A stretch of 64,000 nt of DNA from Amphritea sp. (GCF_016744155.1 NZ_JADGEW010000007.1:1-64000), one strand, 5' to 3'. Positions 9,352 to 18,622 are shown, numbered from the stretch's first letter. Notes: generated by a model from the sequence alone, not told the origin. Program-made: numbers and translations.

Positions 9352-10203
9352 ATGAACATATCTGATGCGTTGGCAGTTGCGGGCCAACTAACGGGGAGCA
9401 GTGACAGTCCTGAACTGGATGTTGAGCTGCTACTCTGCCATATCCTTGAGAAAAATCGTACTTTCCTGTTTCTTCATCGTGACTATCTGCTGACAGCGGC
9501 TCAACAGCATAAGTTTAAGTCTTTTATTCAGCGTCGTCAGCAGGGCGAGCCTATTGCTCACCTGACCGGTAGTCGTGGTTTTTGGACCTTAGATCTGGAT
9601 GTTAATCCCACCACGCTTATTCCCCGTCCAGATACCGAATGTCTGGTTGAAAAAGCCCTTGAACTAATTCCCCATTCTGTAGCCAGAGTATTAGACCTGG
9701 GAACAGGTACCGGTGCTATCGCACTGGCGCTGGCTTCAGAATGCCCGGCCTGGCAACTGGTTGCTGTTGACCGGGTTGCAGAGGCGGCAGCATTGGCCGA
9801 GCAAAATCGTCAGCGGCTCGGGTTGGATAATGTGGAAGTGCTACAGGGCAGTTGGTTTGAACCGGTGGGCGGGCTGTTTGAGATGATCGTTAGTAATCCG
9901 CCCTATATTGATCCTCTGGATCCTCATCTGGAACGGGGAGATCTGCGATTTGAGCCGGTGAGTGCTCTGGTGGCGGCGGATAAAGGCCTGGCGGATATAC
10001 GCCAGATCGCCACGCAAGCCAGGCGTTTTCTGATGGAAGGTGGCAAACTGTTATTTGAACACGGTTATGATCAGACCGCGGCGGTACAGCAGTTGCTGGC
10101 TGAATTGAGTTACAGCGACATAGATTCAGCTCAGGATTATGGCGGCAATGACCGTATAACCTGGGCGATTTGGAAAGAAGAGAATAAACAGAATGTTGAA
10201 TGA
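9352..10203 (+). CDS. prmC: Peptide chain release factor N5-glutamine methyltransferase
   Basis: 283 residues from ATG 9352. It methylates the GGQ glutamine of release factors using S-adenosylmethionine. The helical N-terminal substrate domain is followed by the Rossmann methyltransferase domain with motif I DLGTGTGAIALALA and the glutamine-binding motif NPPY (VSNPPYID). A TTG at 9337 overlaps the prfA stop and is in frame; I prefer the ATG, but the start is uncertain. The 3' end overlaps moeB by 11 nt, indicating translational coupling. Confidence 0.95.
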   Translation: MNISDALAVAGQLTGSSDSPELDVELLLCHILEKNRTFLFLHRDYLLTAAQQHKFKSFIQRRQQGEPIAHLTGSRGFWTLDLDVNPTTLIPRPDTECLVEKALELIPHSVARVLDLGTGTGAIALALASECPAWQLVAVDRVAEAAALAEQNRQRLGLDNVEVLQGSWFEPVGGLFEMIVSNPPYIDPLDPHLERGDLRFEPVSALVAADKGLADIRQIATQARRFLMEGGKLLFEHGYDQTAAVQQLLAELSYSDIDSAQDYGGNDRITWAIWKEENKQNVE

Positions 10204-10948
10204 TGAGCAGCTGCTGCGTTATAGCCGTCAGATTATGTTGCCTGAGGTTGATATTGCAGGGCAGGAGGCCTGGTTAAAGGCGTCGGTTCTAGTGATTGGA
10301 TTAGGTGGTCTTGGCAGCCCTGTAGCGATGTATCTTGCGGCGGCTGGAGTGGGCCGGTTGGTGCTGGTGGATGATGATAAGGTCGAGCTGACTAATCTGC
10401 AGCGGCAGATTGTACACCGTACCTCAACTATCGGTCAGTCTAAGGTGGATTCAGCGAAAACGGCGCTTATAGAGCTGAATCCAGATACGGATGTGGTGGC
10501 CATTAATAACCGCTTGAATGGCGTGGCGTTGGCAAAACAGGTTGCTGAAGTTGATCTCGTCGTCGATTGTAGTGACAACTTTACTACCCGTTTTGCGATT
10601 AATGACGCTTGTGTGAAGTATAAGACACCGTTAGTTTCAGGTGCTGCTATTCGCTTTGATGGCCAGGTAGCGGTCTTTGATCCGCGACGTGAAGATGCCC
10701 CCTGTTATCGCTGTTTGTATCGTGAAGGTGATGATGAAAATTTAACCTGCTCTGAAAGTGGAGTGATTGCGCCACTGGTCGGTATTATCGGTTCAGTGCA
10801 GGCGATGGAAGCATTAAAAGTACTGGCGGATGTTGGTCATCCTCTGGTCGGAAAATTGTTACTTCTGGATGGGCGTCATATGGATTGGCGAACCCTAAAA
10901 CTACGGCGAGACCCTGAGTGTCCTTGCTGTGGGAATAAAAATAATTAA
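10193..10948 (+). CDS. moeB: Molybdopterin-synthase adenylyltransferase MoeB/HesA family
   Basis: 251 residues, an E1-like adenylating enzyme that activates the C-terminus of a small sulfur-carrier protein. The nucleotide-binding motif GLGGLGSPVAMYLAAAGVG is near residue 38, followed by VDDDKVELTNLQRQ with the conserved Asn/Arg. Zinc is held by CYRC (about 173) and CPCC (near the C-terminus). The order prmC-moeB is that of Pseudomonas. MoeB and ThiF are hard to separate by eye; the length without a rhodanese tail and the context favour MoeB. Confidence 0.88.
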   Translation: MLNDEQLLRYSRQIMLPEVDIAGQEAWLKASVLVIGLGGLGSPVAMYLAAAGVGRLVLVDDDKVELTNLQRQIVHRTSTIGQSKVDSAKTALIELNPDTDVVAINNRLNGVALAKQVAEVDLVVDCSDNFTTRFAINDACVKYKTPLVSGAAIRFDGQVAVFDPRREDAPCYRCLYREGDDENLTCSESGVIAPLVGIIGSVQAMEALKVLADVGHPLVGKLLLLDGRHMDWRTLKLRRDPECPCCGNKNN

Positions 10949-10963
10949 AAGGAGCCAGATTCA

Positions 10964-11359
10964 ATGGAAGTCATTCGTCAGATTCTAGAAAAAAGTAAAA
11001 CGATAGCGATGGTAGGTGCCAGCCCTAAGTCTCACCGTGCCAGTAATCAGGTGATGCATTTCCTGTTAGCTAAAGGCTATAACGTGATTCCGGTAAACCC
11101 CTTTAAAGTGGGTGAGCAGATTCATGGACGGGTGGTGGTTTCCTCTCTGGCCGATATAAAAGAACCTATTGATATGGTGGATATTTTCCGTAGCTCTGCA
11201 GAAGCGGGAGATGTGGTTGACGAAGCGATTGCCGTGAATGCGAAGTCGATATGGATGCAGCTGGGGGTTATTAATGAACCTGCTGCTGAAAAGGCTCAGG
11301 CGGCCGGGCTTCAGGTGGTGATGGATCGCTGCCCTGCCATAGAGATTCCCCGACTCTGA
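10964..11359 (+). CDS. CoA-binding-domain protein (YccU-like)
   Basis: 131 residues consisting of a single CoA-binding Rossmann domain, with [23 protein letters not shown] at the N-terminus and the PVNPF and MDRCPAIE segments of the family. The related succinyl-CoA synthetase alpha-type domain binds CoA; the physiological role of the stand-alone proteins is unknown. A good ribosome binding site (AAGGAG) precedes the ATG. It follows moeB by 15 nt and is probably the last gene of the hemA operon. Confidence 0.85.
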   Translation: MEVIRQILEKSKTIAMVGASPKSHRASNQVMHFLLAKGYNVIPVNPFKVGEQIHGRVVVSSLADIKEPIDMVDIFRSSAEAGDVVDEAIAVNAKSIWMQLGVINEPAAEKAQAAGLQVVMDRCPAIEIPRL

Positions 11360-11443
11360 GTCACTCCTTTGCTTCTCATATGAGAAGACGCTCTGAGATA
11401 GCGATATTTTCTGCTATTACCCTGACAACATCTCTTTATGCCG

Positions 11444-11471
11444 CTAATGCTTCTCAATTCAGGAGCATTAG
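11444..11471. other. short hairpin in the gap after the hemA operon
   Basis: CTAATGCT at 11444-11451 pairs with AGCATTAG at 11464-11471 over a 12-nt loop. No T-run follows, so it is not a standard terminator. It lies in the 189-nt gap before the RidA-like gene. Otherwise only an AT-rich stretch (11500-11530), likely promoter sequence, is visible there. Confidence 0.3.
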
Positions 11472-11548
11472 GCTGGTGTCTAATGGCTGATCTACTACAA
11501 TTATTGATTTTTACACTAGTGTTTTTTTAGGATTAAGGGTGAATACAG

Positions 11549-11902
11549 ATGACAATTGAACGACTGGAGATTGGCCAGCGGATGAGTCGGATCGTGATCC
11601 ATAACGATACCGTTTACCTCTGTGGTCAGGTGGCAAAAGATGCGTCCGCTGGGATTAAAGAACAAACCGCTACCATGCTGGAAAAAGTGGATGCGTTTTT
11701 AGAACAAGCGGGTAGTGATCGTGAGCATATCCTTTCTGCGACGCTGTATATCCGTGATATGAAAGATTTTGCGGGTATGAATGAAGTTTGGGACAACTGG
11801 GTGCCCGCAGGACATGCACCGGCAAGAGCTTGTGTTGAAGCGCGGATGGCGCGTCCAGAGTTGCTGGTCGAAGTCTCTGTGGTTGCTGCAGTTAAGAAAT
11901 AA
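11549..11902 (+). CDS. RidA/YjgF-family protein (YoaB-like)
   Basis: 117 residues, a full-length Rid-domain protein. RidA proteins form trimers, and the best-known members hydrolyse reactive enamine/imine intermediates from amino-acid dehydration. The segments [35 protein letters not shown] and [14 protein letters not shown] match the YoaB-type subgroup. The family arginine is present in APARACVE. It has its own gap upstream and converges on the ankyrin gene with only 4 nt between stops. Confidence 0.9.
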   Translation: MTIERLEIGQRMSRIVIHNDTVYLCGQVAKDASAGIKEQTATMLEKVDAFLEQAGSDREHILSATLYIRDMKDFAGMNEVWDNWVPAGHAPARACVEARMARPELLVEVSVVAAVKK

Positions 11903-11906
11903 GTTG

Positions 11907-12533
11907 TTAGCTTAACATCATCTGTCTGATTGCCAGATCATCGGCGAGCCGCTTGGCGTAGTCGATGATCTCTTTACTGCATCCCTCCGTCTCCAGCTTT
12001 TCTGATAACGCTGCGCCACTATTTATCAGCATCTGCACCAACGCTCTGTTTTCCATCTGCATTGCCAGTATCAGCGAACTATTGCCTTGCTTATCGCAGT
12101 GGTTGAGGTCGGCTCCATTTTCATTCAGTCTGCTGAGGTGAAGCATCAGACTGGTATCAGAGCAAAACTGGAAGCAGGCAAAGAGCGTGTGATCAGGGGT
12201 CATGTCGGGATAGGTTAAAGGTGCGCCAGCCTGAAGTAATATCGTCATTAGCTGTAAACTTTTTAATGGATGTTGCAGCGCCTGATATAACAAAGGCTCG
12301 GTCTGACTGGCGCTTAAGCCGCAGCCGGCTTGAAGTAAGTGTTGTAGTGATTTGGGCTGGCCGGATCTGATAGCGAGTTCGGCGGCGTTGAGGTTTTGAC
12401 TATCGAAATCGAATAGATGTTCGTTTATTAACTTGGCGTCCAGCTTACTAAACTGCTTTTTTAGTGTGATTAGATCCGCTTCAATGATCGCTAGTTGTAG
12501 TTTTTTCAGATTGCGCTTATCAAAGAAGCTCAT
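11907..12533 (-). CDS. Ankyrin-repeat protein
   Basis: 208 residues from the ATG at 12533, which overlaps the stop of the upstream permease gene (ATGA). Ankyrin units are visible in the C-terminal half (NENGADLNHCDKQGNSSLILAMQ, then ENRALVQMLINSGAAL) and weaker ones before. No signal peptide, so probably cytoplasmic. Translational coupling to the metal permease suggests the two products work together, perhaps with this protein docking on the permease. That is inference. Confidence 0.8.
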   Translation of the reverse strand: MSFFDKRNLKKLQLAIIEADLITLKKQFSKLDAKLINEHLFDFDSQNLNAAELAIRSGQPKSLQHLLQAGCGLSASQTEPLLYQALQHPLKSLQLMTILLQAGAPLTYPDMTPDHTLFACFQFCSDTSLMLHLSRLNENGADLNHCDKQGNSSLILAMQMENRALVQMLINSGAALSEKLETEGCSKEIIDYAKRLADDLAIRQMMLS

Positions 12534-13687
12534 GCGCAGGCAGTCGTTGTATCTTTCCAGATAAACTGGCGTAGAGGCTTTACTGCCAGGACAAACAGGA
12601 TAATCGCTGCAACCCATTTAATGATCATAAAGCCACCAGAATCGTGATGAGCCATCGCAGTGCCGACTGATATCATTTGATCGCTTAGAATGGCATCAGT
12701 CGCCAATCCCAGTAAAACCGCGCAGACACTAATGCCAAGAAGGTAGATAACGACGGCGCGGATACCAAGCTCACGGCTGAGAATGCCTATGGAGGCGATG
12801 TTAGTGGCGGGACCTACCAGCAGAAAGACCAGAATTGCGCCTGGAGACATGCCGGCGGCCAGTAGTGCGGCAGCCAGGGGTGTGGAGGCTGTTGCGCAGA
12901 TATAGAGCGGTAGGCCAACAACTAGCATGAGTAGCATAGCGGTCAGGCCGCTGCCCCACTGACTCAGGCTGGCAGGCTCAACCAATGTGGCAACCACAGC
13001 GGCGAGTATCAAGCCGATGCTGAGCCATTTGGAAATGTCATCGAGGATATCTACGATGGCAAACTGTAGTCCGGCTAAAATACCAGATGGCTTCGGTGTC
13101 TCGCTCTGTTCAGCGTAGCAGTTGGATTCTGTTGCTTCAGTTTTGCTACAGCAGCTAGTAACGGGTTCTTCAGTTTCACTACAACAGCTACTAACCTTTT
13201 CATTTTCCTTCTTCTCGCTGCAGCAGCTAGTCTCTTTTTTGTCAGCTACCGCTTTTGTAGAAAAATCTCTGTTATTTTCGTTGCTGTCGAACAGTAAAAT
13301 CATAATACCGCTGACCACCGCGCTGATAATGGCCGATATGGGTCGGATGATAGCCATAACAGGCCCCAGTAGGGCATAGGTTACCGAGATTGAATCAACC
13401 CCGGTTTCCGGTGTGGCAACCAGGAAAGATACTGTTGCGGGTTTTGATGCGCCTGAACGTCGCAGGGCTATTGCTGTGGGAAGTACTCCGCAAGAGCAGA
13501 GGGGTAGCGGTGCGCCGATGAGTGCTGCCCGGATAACCGAACCAGTGCCGGTACCGCTAAGCCATTTCTCCACCAGTGTGGTTGGAATCCAGCCTTTCAG
13601 CACAGCTGCCAGAACAAGACCGAATAGCAGCCAAACTGCGGTGTCGAGAAACAGGCTCAAAAGATGGTCAAAAAATTCAAGTAACAT
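12530..13687 (-). CDS. SO_0444/YraQ-type permease with Cys-rich loop (putative Cu/Zn efflux)
   Basis: 385 residues with about eight to ten hydrophobic segments in two halves, in the DUF318/SO_0444 permease family. The first half carries GAPLPLCSCGVLP, a hallmark of the family; the second half repeats GLPLYICATASTPLAAALL. Between them (about residues 150-205) lies a hydrophilic loop with three Cys-Cys pairs, each followed by Ser, plus single cysteines, spaced about 15 residues apart, suggesting a metal sensor or chaperone segment. Relatives are annotated as Cu/Zn efflux transporters. An AAGGT ribosome binding site lies 8 nt before the ATG. An inverted repeat sits just upstream. Confidence 0.85.
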   Translation of the reverse strand: MLLEFFDHLLSLFLDTAVWLLFGLVLAAVLKGWIPTTLVEKWLSGTGTGSVIRAALIGAPLPLCSCGVLPTAIALRRSGASKPATVSFLVATPETGVDSISVTYALLGPVMAIIRPISAIISAVVSGIMILLFDSNENNRDFSTKAVADKKETSCCSEKKENEKVSSCCSETEEPVTSCCSKTEATESNCYAEQSETPKPSGILAGLQFAIVDILDDISKWLSIGLILAAVVATLVEPASLSQWGSGLTAMLLMLVVGLPLYICATASTPLAAALLAAGMSPGAILVFLLVGPATNIASIGILSRELGIRAVVIYLLGISVCAVLLGLATDAILSDQMISVGTAMAHHDSGGFMIIKWVAAIILFVLAVKPLRQFIWKDTTTACA

Positions 13688-13703
13688 AGCGCTACCTTGT
13701 ATA

Positions 13704-13722
13704 TAAGATACTGCTTATCTTA
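13704..13722. promoter_or_regulatory. inverted repeat upstream of the metal permease
   Basis: TAAGATA (13704-13710) and TATCTTA (13716-13722) form a perfect 7-bp inverted repeat with 5-nt spacer, 17 nt before the permease ATG. It is placed as an operator would be, but no regulator gene is adjacent. Confidence 0.4.
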
Positions 13723-13729
13723 CTCTTCC

Positions 13730-14686
13730 CTAAGCCAAATTCCAGAGTCGTAGCAGGTAGATTCCGCTACTCAGTGTGACGATAGAGCCGATGGTAGTGG
13801 TCAGAATAATATTGGCAGCCAGTTGTGCATTACCTTTCATCGCTTTTGCCATAATAAAGCTGGCCGCTGCAGTAGGGCAACCGAACAGGATGAACAGGAT
13901 GCCCAGCTCCTGGCCTCTTATGCCGCTTATCCAGGCGCCACTGGTCAATATCAGGGGCATAAGGATCAGTTTAATAAGAGTGGCCCAGCTGGACTCTCCA
14001 GAGGTGTCTCTCAAGCTTCTCAGGTTCAGGGATGCTCCTACGGCAAGCAAAGCAAGAGGTAGTGTCAGATTAGCGAAATAGTTGCCGATTTTATCAATAG
14101 CTGTAGGTAAGCCCCAATCGAAATAGGAAAAGGGGAGCGCCAGTAATACCGCTATGATTAGCGGATTTCGGGCGATCTCAATCAGAGGTTGAGTGAGGTT
14201 TAGTCCGTTCTGCTTCTGCATTGGTAGCGAAAGCGCGAGGACTGACAGGGTGTTGTACAGGGGGATAACACAAGCCAGCAAAAGTGAAGCTTGAGCAAGC
14301 CCACTGTCGCCAAACATATTAAAACTAACAGCCAACCCGATAATCCCATAGTTGCCACGAAAGGCTCCCTGAATAAACACGCCGAGATCTTCAGGCTTGT
14401 GAATAAAACGTTTACTAATCTGCCAGAGCAGCGAGAAACTGAGCAGAGTACTGATCACAAAGTAGGTGAGTAAAGTTGGGTTAAATACTGCCTGGAAATC
14501 CATTCTGGAGATGCTCATGAAAACCAAAGCAGGCAATGTAATGGTGAAAACCAATTTGGAGGCTGTAGCGACGAAATTCTGATCGATAACCTGCAATCGC
14601 ATCAACAGGTAGCCAAGCAGAGAGATGAAAAAGATAGGTGCGACTATATTGCTAGTGAATAGTAACGTGTCGAGATAGAGGCTCAC
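13730..14686 (-). CDS. Auxin-efflux-carrier (AEC) family transporter
   Basis: 318 residues, about ten transmembrane helices, in the AEC/bile-acid:sodium-symporter-related fold. It starts VSLYLDTLLFTSNIVAPIFFISLLGYLL from a GTG codon (14684-14686). The mid-region has the family NYGIIGLAV segment and the C-terminal half GCPTAAASFIMAKAM. The substrate of bacterial AEC proteins is mostly unknown (malonate, malate or amino-acid-like molecules in characterised members), and the sequence does not decide it. No operon partner is evident: 43 nt separate it from the permease gene. Confidence 0.88.
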   Translation of the reverse strand: MSLYLDTLLFTSNIVAPIFFISLLGYLLMRLQVIDQNFVATASKLVFTITLPALVFMSISRMDFQAVFNPTLLTYFVISTLLSFSLLWQISKRFIHKPEDLGVFIQGAFRGNYGIIGLAVSFNMFGDSGLAQASLLLACVIPLYNTLSVLALSLPMQKQNGLNLTQPLIEIARNPLIIAVLLALPFSYFDWGLPTAIDKIGNYFANLTLPLALLAVGASLNLRSLRDTSGESSWATLIKLILMPLILTSGAWISGIRGQELGILFILFGCPTAAASFIMAKAMKGNAQLAANIILTTTIGSIVTLSSGIYLLRLWNLA

Positions 14687-14765
14687 AGCGGATATTCCGA
14701 TGGGTAACAGATAATGGTGCTAGTGTATCACTTTTGCTTTATATGTTACTTCACCAGGCTGGTCA

Positions 14766-15260
14766 TCAATTATGTAACTTGGGGTAATCCAGTCGTTCCA
14801 GCGTACCGCAGGATTCCGAGATCTCTTCCCAGTTGGTGACGCTTAGGGCAAGCTGAATGACGCCGCTGGTGGGAAACTTTGGAATAAGCTCCTGTGTCAG
14901 ATAAAAGCTGGCCATTTCAAGCGTTGGGCTGTGTCCAACGACTAACAAGCTACGATAATGATCTGACTGGCCCTGTAGTAGATTAATAAGGGTTTCAGAT
15001 CGAGCATGATAGAGCTCGGGTATCTCAATAATCTTGTCGATTGAGTAGTCTTGCTCCAGGGCAATTTGCTCGGCTGTAGTGATTGCTCTGCGAGCACCAC
15101 TACTGAGTATGAGGTCTGGCTGAATATTCATGTTGGCCAGCCTGGCAGCCATTAGGGGGAGGTCTCTCTTGCCTCTTTTGTTCAGGGGTCGATCAAAATC
15201 AGACAGTTCAGGGTTATTCCAGCTGGATTTGGCGTGCCTTACCAGTGTCAGCATCTTCAT
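14766..15260 (-). CDS. SixA-like phosphohistidine phosphatase (histidine phosphatase superfamily)
   Basis: 164 residues. The start MKMLTLVRHAKSSW contains the RHA(K/E) catalytic motif with the phosphate-accepting His9. A second arginine-containing block is LILSSGARRAITTAE, and the later catalytic His is in VVGHSPTLEM. The family includes SixA, which removes phosphate from histidines of phosphotransfer proteins. The target here is unknown. It is a single gene between the AEC carrier and the CoA transferase. Confidence 0.87.
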   Translation of the reverse strand: MKMLTLVRHAKSSWNNPELSDFDRPLNKRGKRDLPLMAARLANMNIQPDLILSSGARRAITTAEQIALEQDYSIDKIIEIPELYHARSETLINLLQGQSDHYRSLLVVGHSPTLEMASFYLTQELIPKFPTSGVIQLALSVTNWEEISESCGTLERLDYPKLHN

Positions 15261-15326
15261 AGAATATCCCTTGGCTTCATAGGTGAAAACTCAAGTATTA
15301 ACCATCGACGGGGTAAAAGCTATGGT

Positions 15327-16970
15327 TCAGCTAGCGATACAACCTTCCAGGCTATCTCTTTGTTCATTCAGGCTATGAATGAGTTGTGCCCAGACTTTAC
15401 GCATATGCCCGGCGGGATGACTGCCGCTATGTAGCAGGTTCATCGGGCCCTCTTTAAAAAGTCTAGGATCCATTGGTGTCAGGTTGTCGTCGATCAATGG
15501 TGTGAAATCCATCTGATCGAGAATATCTTTTTGCAGATCGATGCCGGGTGCCACTTCTATCAGCTTGAGTCCTTTAGCTGTGAGGGTGAAGACAGCACGT
15601 TCAGTGATAAAGGTGACCTTCTGGCCCTGTTTTACCGCGTATTGGCCGTTGAATGTGATCTGCTGTACCTGCTTAAGAAACTTCTTAACGGATCCGTTTC
15701 TGACTACGTTCAGTTCGCCGTTGTTTATCTCAATCTGTTGCGATCCGGAGGTAAAGGTGCCGAGAAAATACAGCTCCTGAGTGTTCTGGGTAATATTAAT
15801 AAAACCACCGGCCCCTGCAAGTTTGCTGCCAAAACGACTGACGTTAACATGGCCTTCGGGGCAAGTTTCGGCTAACCCGAGGAAGGCTTGGTCCAGCCCG
15901 CCGCCATCGTAAAAATCAAACTGAGCAGGTTGGTCTATGATGGCGGCGGCATTACTGACTGCGCCAAAACTCAGGCCGCTGGCAGGTTGTCCGCCAATAC
16001 CTCCAGGCTCTACGGTCAGGGTAAAGTCATTGAGTATCTTTTCCTCGGCGGCCACAGCAGAAACCATTTCAGGCATGCCGATACCCAGGTTAACTACTGA
16101 TCCTTTTCGCAGCTCCATCAAAGCTCTACGGCCAATGATTTTACGGGCTGAAAGGGCTTCTGGTTGCTGTTCTAATGGGGCAATAACGTCGCCACAATAG
16201 GCGGGGTTGAATTGTTCAGCAAAGGTTTGAGGATGGTCTTGTGGTTCGGCAATGACAACGTGGTCTACCAAAATTCCGGGGATTTTTACCCGGTCAGGTG
16301 TCAGTTGATGCTTGTCGGTGGTGCGTTCTACCTGAACAATGACTTTTCCACCACTGTTGTGGGTAGCCTGGGCTATAGCTAACACATCAAGGGGAAGTGC
16401 CTCGCGCTCCATAGAGATATTTCCATCTGCATCAGCGGTAGTGCCCCGGAGCAAAGCTATATCGATGGGAAAGGCTTTGTAAAATAGATACTCTTCGCCC
16501 TGTAATGTCAGGAGTTCTACCTGATCGGTGAGCGTTCGGCTGTTTATTTTGCCTCCACCCTGACGAGGGTCGACAAAGGTATGCAGGCCGACTTTGGTTA
16601 GGGTACCAGGCTTACCTGCGGCGATATCCCTGAATAGATGGCAGATGACGCCCTGAGGTAAGTTGTAAGCTTCTATTAGATTGTCGGTGGCTAGTTTTCC
16701 CAGCCCTGGTGCTAATCCCCAGTGTCCCCCGATTACTTTTCGTACCATGCCTTCATGGGCAAAATGGTTCAAACCTCGAGTTTTGGCGTCTCCCTGGCCG
16801 GCAGCGTAAACCAAGGCGAGCTGTTTGGGTTGTTGGCTGGATAAAAAACGTTGTTCGATCGCTTTGGCTATCGCTTCGGCAAAGCCGATACCGATAAAAC
16901 CGCCGGTAGCGATAGTGGCGTTATCGGGGATAAGTTGGGCGACCTGCTCTGCACTCAGTAGCTTAGACAT
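15327..16970 (-). CDS. Acyl-CoA:acetate/3-ketoacid CoA transferase (YdiF/Pct type)
   Basis: 547 residues with alpha and beta halves fused in one chain, as in E. coli YdiF and propionate CoA-transferase. It moves CoA between acyl-CoAs and free short-chain acids. The first half has the GxGxxG-type TGGFIGIGFAEAIAKA and TFVDPRQGGGK; the second half contains the catalytic glutamate in TVEPGGIGG (about residue 325) and GGGLDQAFLGLAE. Transcription very probably starts from the sigma-54 promoter at 17015-17030, under the enhancer-binding protein encoded next to it. The natural substrate is not evident from sequence. Confidence 0.9.
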   Translation of the reverse strand: MSKLLSAEQVAQLIPDNATIATGGFIGIGFAEAIAKAIEQRFLSSQQPKQLALVYAAGQGDAKTRGLNHFAHEGMVRKVIGGHWGLAPGLGKLATDNLIEAYNLPQGVICHLFRDIAAGKPGTLTKVGLHTFVDPRQGGGKINSRTLTDQVELLTLQGEEYLFYKAFPIDIALLRGTTADADGNISMEREALPLDVLAIAQATHNSGGKVIVQVERTTDKHQLTPDRVKIPGILVDHVVIAEPQDHPQTFAEQFNPAYCGDVIAPLEQQPEALSARKIIGRRALMELRKGSVVNLGIGMPEMVSAVAAEEKILNDFTLTVEPGGIGGQPASGLSFGAVSNAAAIIDQPAQFDFYDGGGLDQAFLGLAETCPEGHVNVSRFGSKLAGAGGFINITQNTQELYFLGTFTSGSQQIEINNGELNVVRNGSVKKFLKQVQQITFNGQYAVKQGQKVTFITERAVFTLTAKGLKLIEVAPGIDLQKDILDQMDFTPLIDDNLTPMDPRLFKEGPMNLLHSGSHPAGHMRKVWAQLIHSLNEQRDSLEGCIAS

Positions 16971-17014
16971 GGAGTAGTCCTGTGATTTTTATTTTTTTAA
17001 TATATGTATTGTTT

Positions 17015-17030
17015 AGCAATCACTGAGCCA
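17015..17030 (-). promoter_or_regulatory. sigma-54 promoter of the CoA transferase gene
   Basis: Reading the minus strand, TGGCTC-AGTGA-TTGCT matches the -24/-12 consensus TGGCAC-N5-TTGCW with exact spacing and conserved GG and GC. It lies 45 nt before the ATG. An AAA+ sigma-54 activator gene is immediately upstream. Confidence 0.75.
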
Positions 17031-17094
17031 ATACTAATAAGTGTTATTAAATCATAAGGTTATGTTGTTAATAGGCAGATATAAAAATACACAG

Positions 17095-17112
17095 TGTCTA
17101 AATTTATAGACA
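17095..17112. promoter_or_regulatory. probable enhancer (UAS) for the sigma-54 activator
   Basis: A perfect inverted repeat TGTCTA-N6-TAGACA, 65-80 nt upstream of the sigma-54 promoter, where activator sites usually lie. Further half-sites TGTCTAA (17126-17132) and TTAGAC (17147-17152) follow into the 3' end of the activator gene. The same TGTCT-N8-AGACA pattern recurs at 18888-18905. Confidence 0.6.
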
Positions 17113-17138
17113 TAATGTTTTTATATGTCTAATTCGAT

Positions 17139-18503
17139 TTACATATTTAGACGTTTAATCCGGTTGTACAAAGTTGCTCGTGAAATACCCAACAGTCTGG
17201 CCGCTTTAGTTTTATTGTGCTGGCACTGCGTAAGTGCCTGTTGAAGGGCTTCTGCCTCAGCGTGATGCTTAATCTGATTAAAATCTGAAAAGACATTAAC
17301 GGGAGGGCCGGTATTCAGGTCATCGGCGCCTAGGTCTTCTGCTGAGATAAGCTCTTGTTCAGCCATAACACAGGCTCGCTCGAGCCGGTTATGAAGTTCA
17401 CGAACATTACCGGGCCAGTGATAGTGTTGCAGCCAGGACAGGGCGTCCTGGCTAAGGTTAAGTGCCGGCAGGCCTGATTCATGGGCGATTTTTTTCATCA
17501 GGTAGCTGCTGAGAGCGGGTATGTCCGTTGCTCTTTCTCGCAGGGCTGGAAGTTGAAGGGGTAATACATTCAGTCGGTAGTAGAGATCGGCTCTAAATAG
17601 CCCTTTATCGACCAGCTGTTTAAGGTCTTGGGAAGTGGCTGCGATAATCCGGACATCAACTTTTTCCAGCCGATTTGAGCCAAGTGCTTCAACTTCCCGT
17701 TCCTGGATAACCCGTAATAGTTTTGCCTGAATAGCCGCTGAGATATCAGCGATCTCATCGAGGAACAAGGTGCCGCCTGCCGCTAGCTGAATTTTACCCA
17801 GTCGGCCGTTTTTACTCGCGCCGGTATAAGCGCCTGCGGCTGTTCCAAATAGCTCGGCTTCCACCAAAGATTCGGGTAGGGCAGCCATATTGATGCCGAC
17901 AAAAGGAGCGTCGCTTCGGGGTGAAGCATTGTGGATGCCCTGGGCAAGTAATTCTTTGCCTGTGCCGGTCTCGCCCAATAATAGAATAGTTGTATCGAGC
18001 TGTGCGGATCTCAGTGCCTGACGCTTAATTTTAAGCAGTGCAGGAGAGTTACCAATAAGGTCGTCCAGTTCATATTTGCTGGTTCGCAGCAAGTTCTCTG
18101 AAACCAGCTGTTTCTTCAGTCGAGCAAACTTATCAAACAGCGGTTGGAGGTTTTCCAGATCGTCATAGAAGACAAAGCCGATAGCGCCGAACACCGAGCC
18201 GTCGGGGTTTTTAAGCGGTAAGCGGGTAACTGCGCACCAACGGTTATTGATCTGCATAAGGTCGAGAAAGCTGGGTTGGCCTGTCTTGAGGATTCTGGGA
18301 AGTTGAGTGGTTGGCAGAATGTCGTTTACAAGCTGGCCTATGAATTCAGTATTGTCAGGCAGTTCCATCAACTCTCGGTATTGTTGGCTTAGCCAGACAA
18401 TTCGACATTCTTGATCAATGGCTATAGCGCCCTGGCAAAGACTGGAGAGCAGAGTAAGGAGGTTTTCGTCGCTGGTATTAATGAGAGTTTCTAGCTGGCT
18501 CAT
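17139..18503 (-). CDS. Sigma-54-dependent transcriptional activator (PAS-AAA+-Fis)
   Basis: 454 residues. An N-terminal PAS-like sensor (about 10-120, AIAIDQECRIVWLSQQYREL) is followed by the AAA+ domain from about 150 with Walker A GETGTGKE, the sigma-54 contact loop as GAYTGA (Tyr for the usual Phe), Walker B GGTLFLDEI and the R-finger region. A Fis-type helix-turn-helix ends the protein (NKTKAARLLGISRATLYNRIK). There is no receiver domain, so it probably senses a ligand or redox state through PAS. It lies directly upstream of the CoA transferase, its likely target. Confidence 0.93.
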   Translation of the reverse strand: MSQLETLINTSDENLLTLLSSLCQGAIAIDQECRIVWLSQQYRELMELPDNTEFIGQLVNDILPTTQLPRILKTGQPSFLDLMQINNRWCAVTRLPLKNPDGSVFGAIGFVFYDDLENLQPLFDKFARLKKQLVSENLLRTSKYELDDLIGNSPALLKIKRQALRSAQLDTTILLLGETGTGKELLAQGIHNASPRSDAPFVGINMAALPESLVEAELFGTAAGAYTGASKNGRLGKIQLAAGGTLFLDEIADISAAIQAKLLRVIQEREVEALGSNRLEKVDVRIIAATSQDLKQLVDKGLFRADLYYRLNVLPLQLPALRERATDIPALSSYLMKKIAHESGLPALNLSQDALSWLQHYHWPGNVRELHNRLERACVMAEQELISAEDLGADDLNTGPPVNVFSDFNQIKHHAEAEALQQALTQCQHNKTKAARLLGISRATLYNRIKRLNM

Positions 18504-18622
18504 TTGGATTCTGCGCTGCGGATAGATTCAGCCCAGTGTGCCAGAATTTACTTCAGGATGGCAGTGCTCAGCTCAGGCTGTTGTATTGCCTGCAGCAGAC
18601 ATATGGGAAACAGGCTAAAGCG

